A DNA stretch of 64,000 nt from Undaria pinnatifida (GCA_012845835.1 JABAKD010000028.1:6930296-6994295); one strand, 5' to 3'. Positions 53,001 to 58,145 are shown, counted from the first letter of the stretch. A program made the numbers and translations. The notes: generated by a model from the sequence alone, not told the origin.

Positions 53001-55932
53001 GGGGTCATGGTCACTGAAAATTGGCGATATACTGCTGCGCCGAGTTCCGAGCGATAGCGTATACTACAGCAGACCCTCTGGTAGTGACAGTATGCAACAA
53101 TGTTGGTCGCCATCGCCAGGTGATCAACACGGTTCACTTGCCATAGGTTATATTATCATATATCCTGTTAGTGATAGAATGTCACAGGAATGGTCGCCAT
53201 ATCTCCAGGTGATTGACGAAAAGGTCCACTTGCGGTCTCTGCTGGGGCAGCGCAGAACATGTCTGCGGTTCTTGGCGCACTACTGCCGAACGCGACTGTA
53301 AACCGTACGAATCATATTGCTGTCAGACATGAAAATTATGCCCTTCAAATGATGAAGAAAGTCGTGCAAAAGCAACAAATATGTTTTTCTCATTTTTTTG
53401 GTTCTCGACAACTTTTTTGATCGTCGTCTCCAGGTGATTGACACGGTTCATCTGTGGTCCCTGCCGGGTCAGCGCAAGATTTCTCTGCGGTTCCTGGCGC
53501 ACTACCTGCTGAACATGAACATTCAGGGGGAAACACACGACTCCATCGAGGACGCGCGCATCGCCCTGGCGCTGTACAACAAGGTGCGTAACTGCTGCGG
53601 GTGCCCCTTCTCTCAACAATGTGTTCGTTTTCTACCTACGAATACATGTTAGGTCTAACCTATGCGGCGGCAAAAAATAGAGACCCCTCTTTCGATATCG
53701 AGTCGACCAAAATCTACGACCGATCGCGACAAAATCTCCAAAAGAGAAGGAAATGAGGATCGGCGAGTTTTGTGTTTGACCAAACACGACGTAGCCATTT
53801 TTTTTGCGGGCCAGCGTGTGCGGTGTGTACACTACCGCACATAAGTTGAGAACAGTTACGAATTTCCTGCTGCGCGAGTTCCTATACGGCATCGCCCTGA
53901 CGCTTGTACGACAAGGTGCTCAAATGCTGCCCTTTCCTCAACATGTTCGCTCTTTTGTTTATTTTGTTAACTCAATCGGCCGGTGCGATCGGTCCTTCGT
54001 TCATGTGGTAGGTGGATCAGTTTCAGTAATCAATGCGATAAGTTGGTCGTTCGGTCGGTCGGTCAGTCGGTCGGTCGGTCGGTCTGTTTCGCTCATTCGG
54101 TAGATAGGCCGGTCGAGCGGTCTCGTTAAGCGGTTTTATTCGTTCGGTAGGCCTAGCGGTTCAGTAGGGTATTTTCTTTTCCATTTTCTGTTGGGCTAGA
54201 AAACCTTTAATAATAACAGCGTTGATACCGGCAAGCGCCCTAACTCGAGGCCAACCAAGCCTGAGCACGAACACTTGTATTATAAATAAAAAAACGTAGG
54301 ATAACACATTTCTAACCGTTTTTTTCGTGGGTTGGGATGGGTTGGCCTTGGGTTATGACGTTTGACGGTTTCAATACTATTATTAAGATGTTTTCCTACC
54401 CAACGCTTACCCAACCAAAATTGGTAACCCGCGAACACTACCGACTCAGCCGATACTGTAGCTCGTTCAGTCATTTTGGTGGTTCAGTCATTCTGGTCGG
54501 TTTCATGAGTAAATTTCGGGAAGTTGGTGGATAGCTCGGGCGGGCAAGCGGGCGGTCGGTCGGTCAGTCGGTCGGTCGGTCCGGTGGTCGGGCGGTTTCA
54601 TTCATTGGGTTGGTAAGGCGAGCGGTTCATCCGTTCGGTCGGTCGCTTTTTTGGTCGGTTTCATTTATTAACTTGGTTGGTTGGTTAGTTGGTTGGTCGG
54701 TCGGTCGGTCGGCAGGTCGGTAGGTGGGTCGGTGGGTCAGTTGAGTCGCAGCAGCAGCAGCCCCGCCCAGCATGATGCGAACCGAACCAGCGTGCGGTAC
54801 TCTCAACTGAAGTAGAGGCGGAGATGGACGTAGACAAGACTAGATCATCAGCTTGAAACGTCGGGCTTCTCTTTATTGTGCTCTCCGCGTTCCCCTTCCT
54901 CCTCCAGCTATAGCATTCCACCTGTTCGTTCCTCGCACGAAAATAGTTGAAATACAAAATGTGCATGCACTCTTCGGGGTGCATAAACGAGAGAAGAACC
55001 TTCACTCATTCGACACTACCATGACCACCAACCCACCATCGCCGCCACCACCCCCACCAACAGCAGCAACGACAGCAACATAAACAAAACAACGACAATA
55101 TCGCCACCACCACAATCACCAGCCCACCACTACCAACAATACAAAACTCCACCACCACCACCGCCGCCGCCGCCGCCGCTACCACCACCAACAACAACAC
55201 TACCGTGCCACACCCCTGACCGCCCATGTCGCTTTGCCCTTTCTCTGCTTTTCCTTCCTGCACGTGCTCGCTCCCCTGTTCTTGTGTTTTGTGTGCGTAT
55301 ACCTTTTTCACGTGGCGGGTGTGCACCTTCTCAATGTGGTTTGTATTTTTTCGCGTGGTTCCTGTGTGACTTTTGTGGTGCTGTGCCCCTTTTCCGTATG
55401 GTCTGTGCACACCTTTTTACGTGGTACTTTGTGTGTCTTTCTGCGTGGTATGAAAACCATTGCCACGTGGGTCTGTATGCATTTTCCATGTGCTCTGTGT
55501 ACACTGTTTTTACGTGGTATTGTGTGTGCTTATTTTGCGTGGTGTGTGCGTATCTTACCCACGTGATCCTTGGGTACCTGTTTGGCGTGGTGTGTACCTA
55601 CTCTTACGGTTTATGTATGCCTGTTTGACACTGTTATTATGTGTACCTTTTCCACGTGGTGTGTATATACCTTTTTCACGCGGTATTTTGTGCGCCTTTT
55701 TTTACGTGGTGTGTACGTATGTGTTGAACGTGGTATGTGCGTGTACCTTTTTTCACGTGGCGTTTTATGTCCCTACTTCGCGTGATGTGCGTGTGTGTTT
55801 GTGCTGTGTACATTTTCCCGCGTGCAGTACCGGTCGCACGTAGCAGCCGGGACCTTCTCGACCACGCTGGATGCGCTCTACAAGTACGGCTGGGAGGTCA
55901 GCTGGAAGTTGGACGGAGGCTTTTCGGCATGA
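26875..55932 (+). CDS. PAN2: PAN2, poly(A) nuclease catalytic subunit, 23-exon gene
   Basis: The product is the catalytic subunit of the PAN2-PAN3 deadenylase, which shortens poly(A) tails in the cytoplasm. In order: a Gln/Asp/His-rich N-terminus; a WD40-type beta-propeller (exons 2-7, with [16 protein letters not shown] and [16 protein letters not shown]); a PAN3-contact/linker region (exon 8, [11 protein letters not shown]); an inactive ubiquitin-hydrolase-like domain (exons 10-18, [42 protein letters not shown]); and a DEDD 3'-5' exonuclease (exons 19-23) with [14 protein letters not shown] and ETHDSIEDA. All expected acidic residues and the nearby His are present. The usual catalytic Cys of ubiquitin hydrolases is absent, as in other PAN2. 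An in-frame TGA lies two codons before the ATG. Part of the middle is lost in a 500-N gap. The recognised exons sum to about 1,600 codons against about 1,200 for the human protein; the excess is low-complexity insertions. Confidence 0.92.
27199..29487. other. PAN2 intron 1 (2.3 kb)
   Basis: No exon recognised inside. It holds a GACGGCGGGCGA-type tract (27660-27780), a three-unit minisatellite (28155-28312) and several copies of the ACCTGGTAC motif. An undetected small exon cannot be ruled out because the PAN2 N-terminus is variable. Confidence 0.5.
28155..28312. repeat. three-unit, ~54-bp minisatellite
   Basis: Units of the form CACTCACCCTCGCCACCCTC, GCTGCGCTCGGCACGACTTT, CCAAGCTTTCCCCG, nearly identical, head to tail. 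The unit contains HindIII-type AAGCTT and inverted CGCTGCGC sequences. Its length is not a multiple of three in every unit, so the frame shifts. Confidence 0.9.
29488..29717 (+). CDS. PAN2: PAN2 exon 2
   Basis: 230 nt, acceptor TTTTGTACAG|AATGGC after a long pyrimidine tract, donor GCAAAG|GTGTGG (phase 2). It codes [20 protein letters not shown] then [12 protein letters not shown], matching the first propeller blade. An ATG in another frame within it gives a spurious long frame. Confidence 0.85.
30476..30608 (+). CDS. PAN2: PAN2 exon 3
   Basis: 133 nt, acceptor GACACAG|GGGAG (phase 2), donor GGGCTG|GTGAGG (phase 0). It codes [20 protein letters not shown] and [13 protein letters not shown], matching the IRQIQSLENGILFL-like blade of PAN2. 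Confidence 0.85.
30653..30690. repeat. (CCCT)n tract
   Basis: CCCTCCCT repeats in PAN2 intron 3, followed at 30927-30950 by an unbroken run of about 24 C. Confidence 0.9.
31258..31532 (+). CDS. PAN2: PAN2 exon 4
   Basis: 275 nt, acceptor AACTATAG|GTTGAA (phase 0), donor GCGCGG|GTGAGA (phase 2). It codes [15 protein letters not shown], a Gly-rich loop, and [19 protein letters not shown], aligned to the VGGLQNHVLEIDL strand of PAN2. Confidence 0.85.
31590..32155 (+). repeat. dispersed repeat B, full length with AT tail
   Basis: Begins TTTGTGCATGGCCGTAGTCG, followed by CGGAGCACGTCGGGTTTTCA, TTGCTTGCACCAAGCGCGAA, AGGGTTCTCCACCCCGCACA and GCCAATCAACGCCAACCCCA, and ends in a TATATATATA run. It matches 51890-52475 inverted. 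It lies in PAN2 intron 4. Confidence 0.85.
32426..32567 (+). CDS. PAN2: PAN2 exon 5
   Basis: 142 nt, acceptor TGACCAG|GGCAAT (phase 2), donor GTCAAG|GTATGC (phase 0). It codes [20 protein letters not shown] and [20 protein letters not shown], a clear WD-type blade. Confidence 0.9.
33065..33302 (+). CDS. PAN2: PAN2 exon 6
   Basis: 238 nt, acceptor CCAACAG|ATCGTT (phase 0), donor TTTACTG|GTGAGC (phase 1). It codes [14 protein letters not shown] and [20 protein letters not shown], matching the FLKVYDLRMM blade of PAN2. Its 3' end is duplicated in the following intron. Confidence 0.9.
33352..33435 (+). pseudogene. decayed copy of PAN2 exon 6 3' end
   Basis: GCGAGAGCCTGCTTTTGGCG and GCTCTCCAAGGAGCCGTTTG repeat the last ~70 bp of exon 6 about 124 bp further on, including a donor-like CTG|GTGGGT. 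In the exon 6 frame the copy has a TAA and a length change, so it cannot code the same segment. Confidence 0.8.
33738..33875 (+). repeat. dispersed repeat A, core
   Basis: AATGAGCGCCCAAATTTTGG, GTCTCTACTAGGAGTAGGAA, CGGTGCTCCGTCTCGAAAGG, AACAAACGAGTACGCC and a C-rich end. It lies 65 bp before PAN2 exon 7. Confidence 0.8.
33940..34151 (+). CDS. PAN2: PAN2 exon 7
   Basis: 212 nt, acceptor CCCCCAG|ATACT (phase 1), donor CCCAAG|GTGAGT (phase 0). It codes [19 protein letters not shown] and [14 protein letters not shown], the last propeller blade. Confidence 0.88.
34740..35009 (+). CDS. PAN2: PAN2 exon 8
   Basis: 90 codons, acceptor CCAACAG|GTGTAT, donor TATGAG|GTGGGT, phase 0. It corresponds to the linker that binds PAN3 in other species, with [20 protein letters not shown] and [19 protein letters not shown]. 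Confidence 0.88.
35357..35484 (+). CDS. PAN2: PAN2 exon 9
   Basis: 128 nt, acceptor ACGGCAG|GTGGTG (phase 0), donor CCGCAG|GTGTGG (phase 2). It codes a charged, poorly conserved stretch ([19 protein letters not shown]) between linker and hydrolase-like domain. Confidence 0.8.
35510..35585. repeat. dispersed repeat H, partial
   Basis: GTCAAGTTACTTGGAATTAG and GGGCTCAAAAGGGGTTAAG match the arm and middle of repeat H. TTAATTCCAAGTATTTTGTC at 35634 may be its other arm. It lies at the start of PAN2 intron 9. Confidence 0.55.
36257..36346 (+). pseudogene. divergent upstream copy of PAN2 exon 10
   Basis: GG(C)TGGAG|GTACCGACGGCC and the following ~75 bp match the real exon 10 at 36779. The frame is open and reads [20 protein letters not shown] then YDTNDP, against [19 protein letters not shown] in the real exon. 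The acceptor-like GAG is in the same phase. The exon end and donor are not recognisable. It may be a dead exon or an unused alternative one. Confidence 0.7.
36592..36702 (+). repeat. tandem duplicate of intron 9 end with decoy acceptor
   Basis: The 111 bp starting GATGTCCAGGTTGGAAAT and reaching GGCTGCAGGTACCGACGGCC are repeated directly at 36703-36807, where the second copy contains the real exon 10 acceptor. Splicing to the first copy (CAG at 36672-36674) would run into a TGA after about 13 codons. Confidence 0.85.
36779..36898 (+). CDS. PAN2: PAN2 exon 10
   Basis: 120 nt, acceptor GGCTGCAG|GTACC (phase 2), donor AAACAG|GTGAGG (phase 2). It codes [20 protein letters not shown] and AHAHAYVN, the start of the ubiquitin-hydrolase-like domain. 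The position of the active-site Cys box reads AYVNS, without Cys at the usual place. Confidence 0.9.
36905..37265. repeat. degenerate GGGTGGGTG minisatellite
   Basis: GGGT/GGATGGGTG-type units fill the first part of PAN2 intron 10. G runs are dense on the coding strand. Confidence 0.75.
37660..37772. repeat. (CCT)n / CCTCCCT tract
   Basis: CCTCCCTCCC followed by CTCCTC trinucleotides about 70 bp before the exon 11 acceptor of PAN2. It forms an unusually long pyrimidine run. Confidence 0.85.
37846..37903 (+). CDS. PAN2: PAN2 exon 11 (58 nt)
   Basis: Small exon, acceptor GAGCTTAG|CATTC (phase 2), donor GAGCAG|GTAAGA (phase 0). Joined to exon 10 it reads [20 protein letters not shown], matching AYCNCMIQVLYFLEPV of animal PAN2. 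It directly continues the hydrolase-like helix. Confidence 0.9.
38475..38705. repeat. degenerate (ACC)n tract
   Basis: ACC/CAC trinucleotides, regular at 38605-38670, in PAN2 intron 11. The Thr- and His-rich frames are by-products. Confidence 0.8.
38768..38932 (+). CDS. PAN2: PAN2 exon 12
   Basis: 55 codons, acceptor GACGAGTAG|TACAAC, donor CCGGAG|GTAAGG, phase 0. It codes [18 protein letters not shown] and [15 protein letters not shown], matching [11 protein letters not shown] and NNFLRAFRTIPE of animal PAN2. Confidence 0.92.
39040..39210. repeat. GGGTTGGGG-rich tract
   Basis: Irregular GGGTTGGGGTGGG sequence on the coding strand of PAN2 intron 12. It resembles telomere-type repeats but is too irregular and internal. 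It may form G-quadruplexes in the pre-mRNA. Confidence 0.6.
39838..40135. repeat. degenerate TGTTGGACTAT minisatellite
   Basis: Units of the type GTTGGAC(T/G)AT(G/A)TTG recur about 12 times in PAN2 intron 12. Confidence 0.65.
40496..40666 (+). CDS. PAN2: PAN2 exon 13
   Basis: 57 codons, acceptor GGTGGCAG|GTACTG, donor GCCAAG|GTGTGT, phase 0. It codes [20 protein letters not shown] and [13 protein letters not shown], matching ALGLILAD and RFILTQLHQD of animal PAN2. Confidence 0.9.
40954..41127. repeat. dispersed repeat H, full length, long inverted repeats
   Basis: The element starts and ends in TTAA. The first 54 bp and the reverse complement of the last 54 bp match well (TTAAxxCCTTTxxxGC ... 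GGGxACAAA ... TTGGAxTTA). The total is 174 bp without an open frame. This is the structure of a TTAA-targeting (piggyBac-type) MITE. It lies in PAN2 intron 13. Confidence 0.72.
41262..41505. repeat. dispersed repeat E (TIR element)
   Basis: Begins TTCCACGGTAGGGGTGAAGG and ends CAACCCCTACCGTGGGAC, which are inverted repeats of each other. It also holds the GAGCTCCTGACATGAGGAGCTC palindrome in an inner position. It lies in PAN2 intron 13. A further partial end (CCCTTACCGTGGGAT) is present at about 41603. Confidence 0.75.
41650..41780 (+). CDS. PAN2: PAN2 exon 14, truncated by assembly gap
   Basis: Acceptor CCCAACAG|CCGTCG in phase 0. At least 131 nt are present before the gap. It codes an Ala-rich stretch, then [18 protein letters not shown], a basic insert between hydrolase-like subdomains. 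The 3' end and the conserved segment that should follow (the first CxxC region of the hydrolase-like fold) fall in the gap. Confidence 0.75.
41781..42280. other. assembly gap, 500 N
   Basis: Exactly 500 N directly before a long trinucleotide repeat, so the true length is unknown. It interrupts PAN2 exon 14, and probably at least one further exon is missing. Confidence 0.99.
42281..43940. repeat. 1.66-kb imperfect (CTG)n array
   Basis: CTG trinucleotides on the PAN2 coding strand, broken every 10-60 bp by single-base losses, gains or substitutions, which shift the frame many times. It lies between the exon 14 gap and exon 15. Long poly-Ala/Leu/Cys or poly-Gln/Ser frames result, none with splice context. 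Confidence 0.97.
43941..44091. repeat. (TTG)n array adjoining the CTG array
   Basis: The CTG array changes into TTG/TGTG repeats at about 43940, ending in a few CTG units at 44082. It looks like a C-to-T converted extension of the same array. Confidence 0.92.
44150..44365 (+). repeat. dispersed repeat D
   Basis: Landmarks: TTATAGTTTCCGCGCACA, CCCTGTTGACCCTG, GCTACACTGTAGTTGCAAGG, GGAGTCGCCGACCTATATCC, ATGAGGACACACA, GCGCGATCGGAGTATCA, TCACAGCTGGAGTGTATTT. Copies occur at 57930-58145 (minus) and 60605-60830 (plus). It lies just after the trinucleotide array in a PAN2 intron. Confidence 0.8.
44677..44852 (+). CDS. PAN2: PAN2 exon 15
   Basis: 176 nt, acceptor AAATCAG|GACGC (phase 2), donor CTGCCAG|GTATGG (phase 1). 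It codes [40 protein letters not shown] and [14 protein letters not shown], matching YDFAQVLKRSICLDQNTQAW and CDTC of animal PAN2. The exon numbering after the gap is provisional. Confidence 0.9.
44981..45060 (+). pseudogene. copy of PAN2 exon 15 3' end, frame open
   Basis: GCGCGCGCATGGTGCGACAC and the following ~60 bp match the last part of exon 15, about 205 bp downstream in intron 15. It reads [20 protein letters not shown] then FRPG and keeps a donor-like CCGG|GTGATG. No clear acceptor precedes it. A shorter, more decayed third copy is at about 45187-45222 (AGAAGTGTTTCTCGGTGTAT). Confidence 0.8.
45959..46093 (+). CDS. PAN2: PAN2 exon 16
   Basis: 135 nt, acceptor GGCGGCAG|AGGTG (phase 1), donor GAGGATG|GTGAGG (phase 1). 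Joined to exon 15 it reads [12 protein letters not shown], matching HLPDILVINCEV; it continues to [18 protein letters not shown], matching VWLPFSIRMKM. Confidence 0.88.
46396..47066 (+). CDS. PAN2: PAN2 exon 17 (large, low complexity)
   Basis: 671 nt, acceptor ATGGCGCAG|GAGAG (phase 1), donor GAAGCT|GTGAGT (phase 0). It codes [20 protein letters not shown], a long Thr/Ala/Ser-rich insert, then [20 protein letters not shown] and RVVP, which corresponds to the YDLMATVVHI strand of PAN2. The ~200-residue insert is absent from animal PAN2. Confidence 0.8.
47118..47250 (-). repeat. dispersed repeat A, core
   Basis: Reverse complement of the A core: GTACTCGTTTGTTGCTTGCC, CTCTCGAGACGG, AATAGAGACACCTCCAACAT, TTGGGCGGAC. 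It lies in PAN2 intron 17. Confidence 0.75.
47657..48341 (+). CDS. PAN2: PAN2 exon 18 (frame change inside)
   Basis: Acceptor GCTTCAG|GATGAG (phase 0), donor GCGAAG|GTACTT (phase 0). The first part reads [16 protein letters not shown] (the SLVAHIKV strand). The second part, one frame on, reads [35 protein letters not shown] and [13 protein letters not shown], matching WYLFNDFLIEP and VPAILYYVKR. A 73-bp intron 47838-47910 (CAG|GTGGTC...GGGCAG|TGG) would reconcile the frames in phase 1; a sequencing error in this G-rich stretch is the alternative. Confidence 0.78.
48540..48590. repeat. short (TGTTGT)n tract
   Basis: CTGCTG passing into TGT trinucleotides in PAN2 intron 18, a small relative of the large CTG/TTG array. 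Confidence 0.8.
49015..49502 (-). repeat. dispersed repeat B, near full length
   Basis: Reverse orientation: GATTGGCGTCGGTTGGCAACG at one end and CATGCACAAACTGAGTACCC at the other, with AGCGGTTCTTGGAATGATGC and GGTCATACGACTACGGCCAT between. It lies in PAN2 intron 18. Confidence 0.8.
49580..49715 (+). repeat. dispersed repeat A, core
   Basis: TAATGAGCGCCCAAATGTTGG, GTCTCTATTAGCAGTGGGAA, CGGTGCTCCGTCTCGAAAAG, then AACAAATGAGTACC and a C-rich end. It lies 58 bp before PAN2 exon 19. Confidence 0.8.
49773..49868 (+). CDS. PAN2: PAN2 exon 19 (exonuclease DxE motif)
   Basis: 32 codons, acceptor TCGTTTCAG|AACCGG in phase 0. It codes [20 protein letters not shown] and [10 protein letters not shown], with the Asp and Glu that bind the first catalytic metal. 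The only donor that keeps phase 0 with exon 20 is CTCACG|GCAAGT, a GC-type donor. Confidence 0.9.
50591..50786 (+). CDS. PAN2: PAN2 exon 20
   Basis: 196 nt, acceptor TGAGACAG|GTGGAA (phase 0), donor ACGCCGG|GTGAGT (phase 1). It codes [29 protein letters not shown] and [20 protein letters not shown] then GITPG, matching the exonuclease core. Confidence 0.93.
51005..51175 (-). repeat. dispersed repeat D, divergent copy
   Basis: CAGCTGTGAGATCGAGAGAC at one end, GGTCTCCGATCGCACGTTCT and GATAGAGGTCGGTGACTCCC further on, follow the order of the reversed D repeat with several changes. It lies in PAN2 intron 20. Confidence 0.6.
51627..51781 (+). CDS. PAN2: PAN2 exon 21
   Basis: 155 nt, acceptor AAAACCAG|ACGACC (phase 1). 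It codes [20 protein letters not shown] then [20 protein letters not shown], with the third catalytic Asp in NDF. Phase 0 with exon 22 requires the donor TCTCAG|GCAGGT, again GC-type; the GT four bases on gives phase 1 and breaks the frame. Confidence 0.92.
51890..52475 (-). repeat. dispersed repeat B, full length with AT tail
   Basis: Runs from a TATATATATATA tract (51878-51889) through GCTGTAATACATTATATGTA, GGCGTTGGTTGGCTACGTCG and TCGCGCTTGGTGCAAGCAATG to GGCCATGCACAAACTGAGTA. It matches 31590-32155 in reverse orientation, including the AT-repeat end. It lies in PAN2 intron 21. Confidence 0.85.
53105..53145 (+). pseudogene. short copy of PAN2 exon 22 5' end
   Basis: GTCGCCATCGCCAGGTGATC and AACACGGTTCACTTG repeat the exon 22 acceptor and first codons. 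It is followed by unrelated sequence. Confidence 0.7.
53209..53301 (+). pseudogene. longer copy of PAN2 exon 22
   Basis: After ATCTCCAG the copy reads [20 protein letters not shown] and [10 protein letters not shown] before a TAA at 53299, against [20 protein letters not shown] in the real exon. The acceptor and phase are preserved and one codon is inserted. It lacks the second half with the catalytic ETHDSIEDA and ends in a stop. Confidence 0.85.
53434..53583 (+). CDS. PAN2: PAN2 exon 22 (exonuclease HD motif)
   Basis: 50 codons, acceptor GTCTCCAG|GTGATT, donor AACAAG|GTGCGT, phase 0. It codes [40 protein letters not shown] and [10 protein letters not shown]. The sequence supplies the last catalytic Asp and the nearby His. 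Decayed copies flank it on both sides. Confidence 0.95.
53866..53955 (+). pseudogene. copy of PAN2 exon 22 3' end and donor
   Basis: GGCATCGCCCTGACGCTTGT, ACGACAAGGTGC and CCTTTCCTCAACATGTTCGC match the real exon end and intron start (53560-53640), about 330 bp downstream. The AAG|GTGC donor is kept. Confidence 0.7.
54035..54100. repeat. (CGGT)n tracts
   Basis: GGTCGGTCGGTC tetranucleotide tracts recur through PAN2 intron 22 (54045-54095, 54555-54580, 54690-54735) and at 35978-36000 in intron 9. Confidence 0.85.
55290..55800. repeat. degenerate minisatellite rich in CACGTG
   Basis: About 13 imperfect units of roughly 35-40 bp, of the form GTGTACCTTTTTCACGTGGTG. Several contain the CACGTG hexamer. 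It fills the end of PAN2 intron 22, up to about 30 bp from the last acceptor. Confidence 0.75.
55828..55932 (+). CDS. PAN2: PAN2 exon 23 (last)
   Basis: 35 codons with the TGA stop at 55930-55932, acceptor GCGTGCAG|TACCGG in phase 0. It codes [20 protein letters not shown] and [14 protein letters not shown], aligned to the C-terminal helix and WKVP of animal PAN2. Confidence 0.9.
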   Translation, partial: YRSHVAAGTFSTTLDALYKYGWEVSWKLDGGFSA

Positions 55933-56420
55933 CGCAGATCGAGGGAGGGGAGTGGGCGGGCTTACGAAAATTGGTGGACGCGGGGGGGCGGGGTAGGGAA
56001 AATTAGTGGGCTGTAGTGGGTGGGGTCTAGTATACGGGGGAGGGGAGGGGAGGGGGATTCGAGGCCGCGGGGGGACTGGAGGGCGGCGGGGGGTCGGCGG
56101 ATAGGTTGTGGCGGGGTGGGGGGGCAGCGGAGGGCAATCGCATTTTTTTTCGGGTTTTGTTACCCGCTTAGACTGTGCCCCACACGTTTTATACGTCTCC
56201 GGCCGACTAGACCGCTGAACAGACTCGGCGTGATGTTGACATGTCATAGCATGCCTTGATAATTTCGGTGAAGTGCGATAGAGTAGGGCGGTAGCGAGCT
56301 GGAGGGGGGGTGGGGCGGGGGGCTCTCTGTTGGTGTATCCAGGCGGAAGAGGCGAGAAAAGGCTGGTAGGGGCGAGGGGTTGGAGGGGGGCGTGAGTGAC
56401 GGATGAGAGGGCCGTTGTGG
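55933..56420. other. 3' flank of PAN2, G-rich, no gene
   Basis: GGGGAGGGG-type sequence directly after the PAN2 stop, probably in part 3' UTR. No gene recognised. Confidence 0.5.
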
Positions 56421-56580
56421 GTTGCTTTGCGTTGCGTTGCGTTGCATTGCGCTTCATTGTTTCCCCATTGCTGGGTCGCTTTGCGCTGTTGCTGTGCGTT
56501 GTGTTACGTTGTGCTGCGTCGTTTTGCGGTGCGGTGTTGTGTTTTGCGTTGTGGTACGATGCATTGCAATGGCGGAAATC
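56420..56580. repeat. degenerate GTTGC minisatellite
   Basis: GCGTTGCGTTGCGTTGCATT and related pentamers over about 150 bp. The three overlapping plus-strand frames rich in Leu, Cys and Val are by-products. Confidence 0.8.
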
Positions 56581-56882
56581 GCGCAAGAGTTGTTGGTTGT
56601 ATATAACATTTAACGCTCTAGAGGTTAAGGCTTGTCGCGCGGCTTTTGTACACACCCAATTCGTGGACGACCGTCCTTTGGCTTGATAGGAAAGCGGGAT
56701 GTATGGCTCGGGGCCACCTGCCCCTCTGCGGCCAAGAGGACGCACGGGGGTGGGGCACTGCGGGGGGCAAACGCATTGGGCATCGTTTTTTAATTATAAT
56801 CTAAGCATGTGCCGTGTTTCCACCCAGAGCGTTGGTGTTGGTGTGGTGTGAAGGCGTTGCGCCGAGGATACGAGCACTAATG

Positions 56883-57147
56883 GAGTCATCTCACGGTAGA
56901 AGGTTGCAGTTTTTGCGCCAAAAAGTCCCTGGCCAATTGAGCTCCTCATGTGAGGAACTACGGGTTAGTCATTGATCAAGTCATTTTACGAGTACAAATA
57001 TTGTTTTAGGACTTTAATGGGACATAGAAGCTTGGTCGGGTTGTGCGAACGAAGGCCTTCGAAGCCATTTTTCGGGTGAAATATTGAGTTCCTCATGTGA
57101 GGAGCTCAGGGACTTATGGATCATGCTGCAACCTTACCGTGGGATGG
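56883..57147. repeat. dispersed repeat E (TIR element)
   Basis: Starts ATCTCACGGTAGAAGGTTGC and ends GCTGCAACCTTACCGTGGGAT, an inverted repeat of about 22 bp. Inside are two copies of a GAGCTCCTCATGTGAGGAxxx palindrome (56939, 57088). It is 265 bp without an open frame, so a MITE by structure. No target duplication is visible. Confidence 0.8.
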
Positions 57148-57149
57148 CT

Positions 57150-57930
57150 CAATGATGGGCGTTAATTGTCGTGTCACAGAATTGATTCGTCGTCCCAGAT
57201 TCCAAGGTTAACAGCCTTGCTGATATCACCCCACGTTGTTGGTGTATTCCCCCCCCCCCTCCCAGCCCATCCACCCTTTCTTCTCCCCTCCCTTCCTTTC
57301 ACCACCGCCTTACTCTCCCCCCCCCTCTTCCCATATTTCGTGTAGTGGAACTGTCAGCGTTGGGGTGTTCCGAGGGAAATGCCGTTGCTGCTGCTGTGGT
57401 GCTCTTCGCGCCGCGCTTTGCACGCCGTTACGGGGAGTTGTATTTACCCCATCTGGGCGTATATTTTACCCCGCGTGTAATCCAGCCCAGCATCGGTCGG
57501 CCAGGCAGTGCTTACGATGGTTCGGCTAGTCGCAACAGTTGCATAACTCAAAATGGTTGAGCGTAAAACAAAACAACAAAAAAATGGTTGAGCACACTCC
57601 AAAATGGTTGGGCATATTGGGCATATATATTGGAAAAAATGTACAAAAAAATCATTTAGTATTAATAGGGCTTGGGAAGCGGTTGAAGTGAGGAATTGAA
57701 GGCTTCGTTTAAAGAGAGTTGATTCAAGGCGCTTACTGTTCTGGTGATGTGGTCGATGGACATCACTATTCACTATACACGGCGTATGTGGCTAGTTTCG
57801 TTGTGTCGCTGCTTTAGACGGTGCCCAGCGAAGGCAGGTTGAGGGTGGAGGTTCCAGCCTTGCGAGGGATTGGCCGACCGGGGTCGTTCGGTAAAAAACT
57901 AACAGAAACACATATATATATTATATTTTA
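57150..57930. other. no gene recognised
   Basis: A 71-codon plus-strand frame (57345-57560) contains VVLFAPRFARRYGELYLPHL after an AG that could be an acceptor, but I recognise no family and find no continuation. I leave it uncalled. Confidence 0.4.
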
Positions 57931-58145
57931 AAAAATGAAAATACACTCCAGCTGTGAGATCGAAGATTTCGTCGAAACTCATCTTTGCAAGCTGTGTGTG
58001 ATACTCCGATCGCGCGCATTACGAGTTGTGTGTCCTCATTAAGGATATAGGTCGGCGACTCCCCTTACAACTACAGTGTAGCTATCAGGGTCAACAGGAT
58101 GATTTTAGTCAGTCTGTGCGCGGAAACTATAATATATATATGTGA
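57930..58145 (-). repeat. dispersed repeat D
   Basis: Reverse copy of 44150-44365: ATACACTCCAGCTGTGAGAT, CATCTTTGCAAGCTGTGTGT, GGATATAGGTCGGCGACTCC, AACTACAGTGTAGCTATCAG, CTGTGCGCGGAAACTATAAT, ending in TATATATA. Confidence 0.85.
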
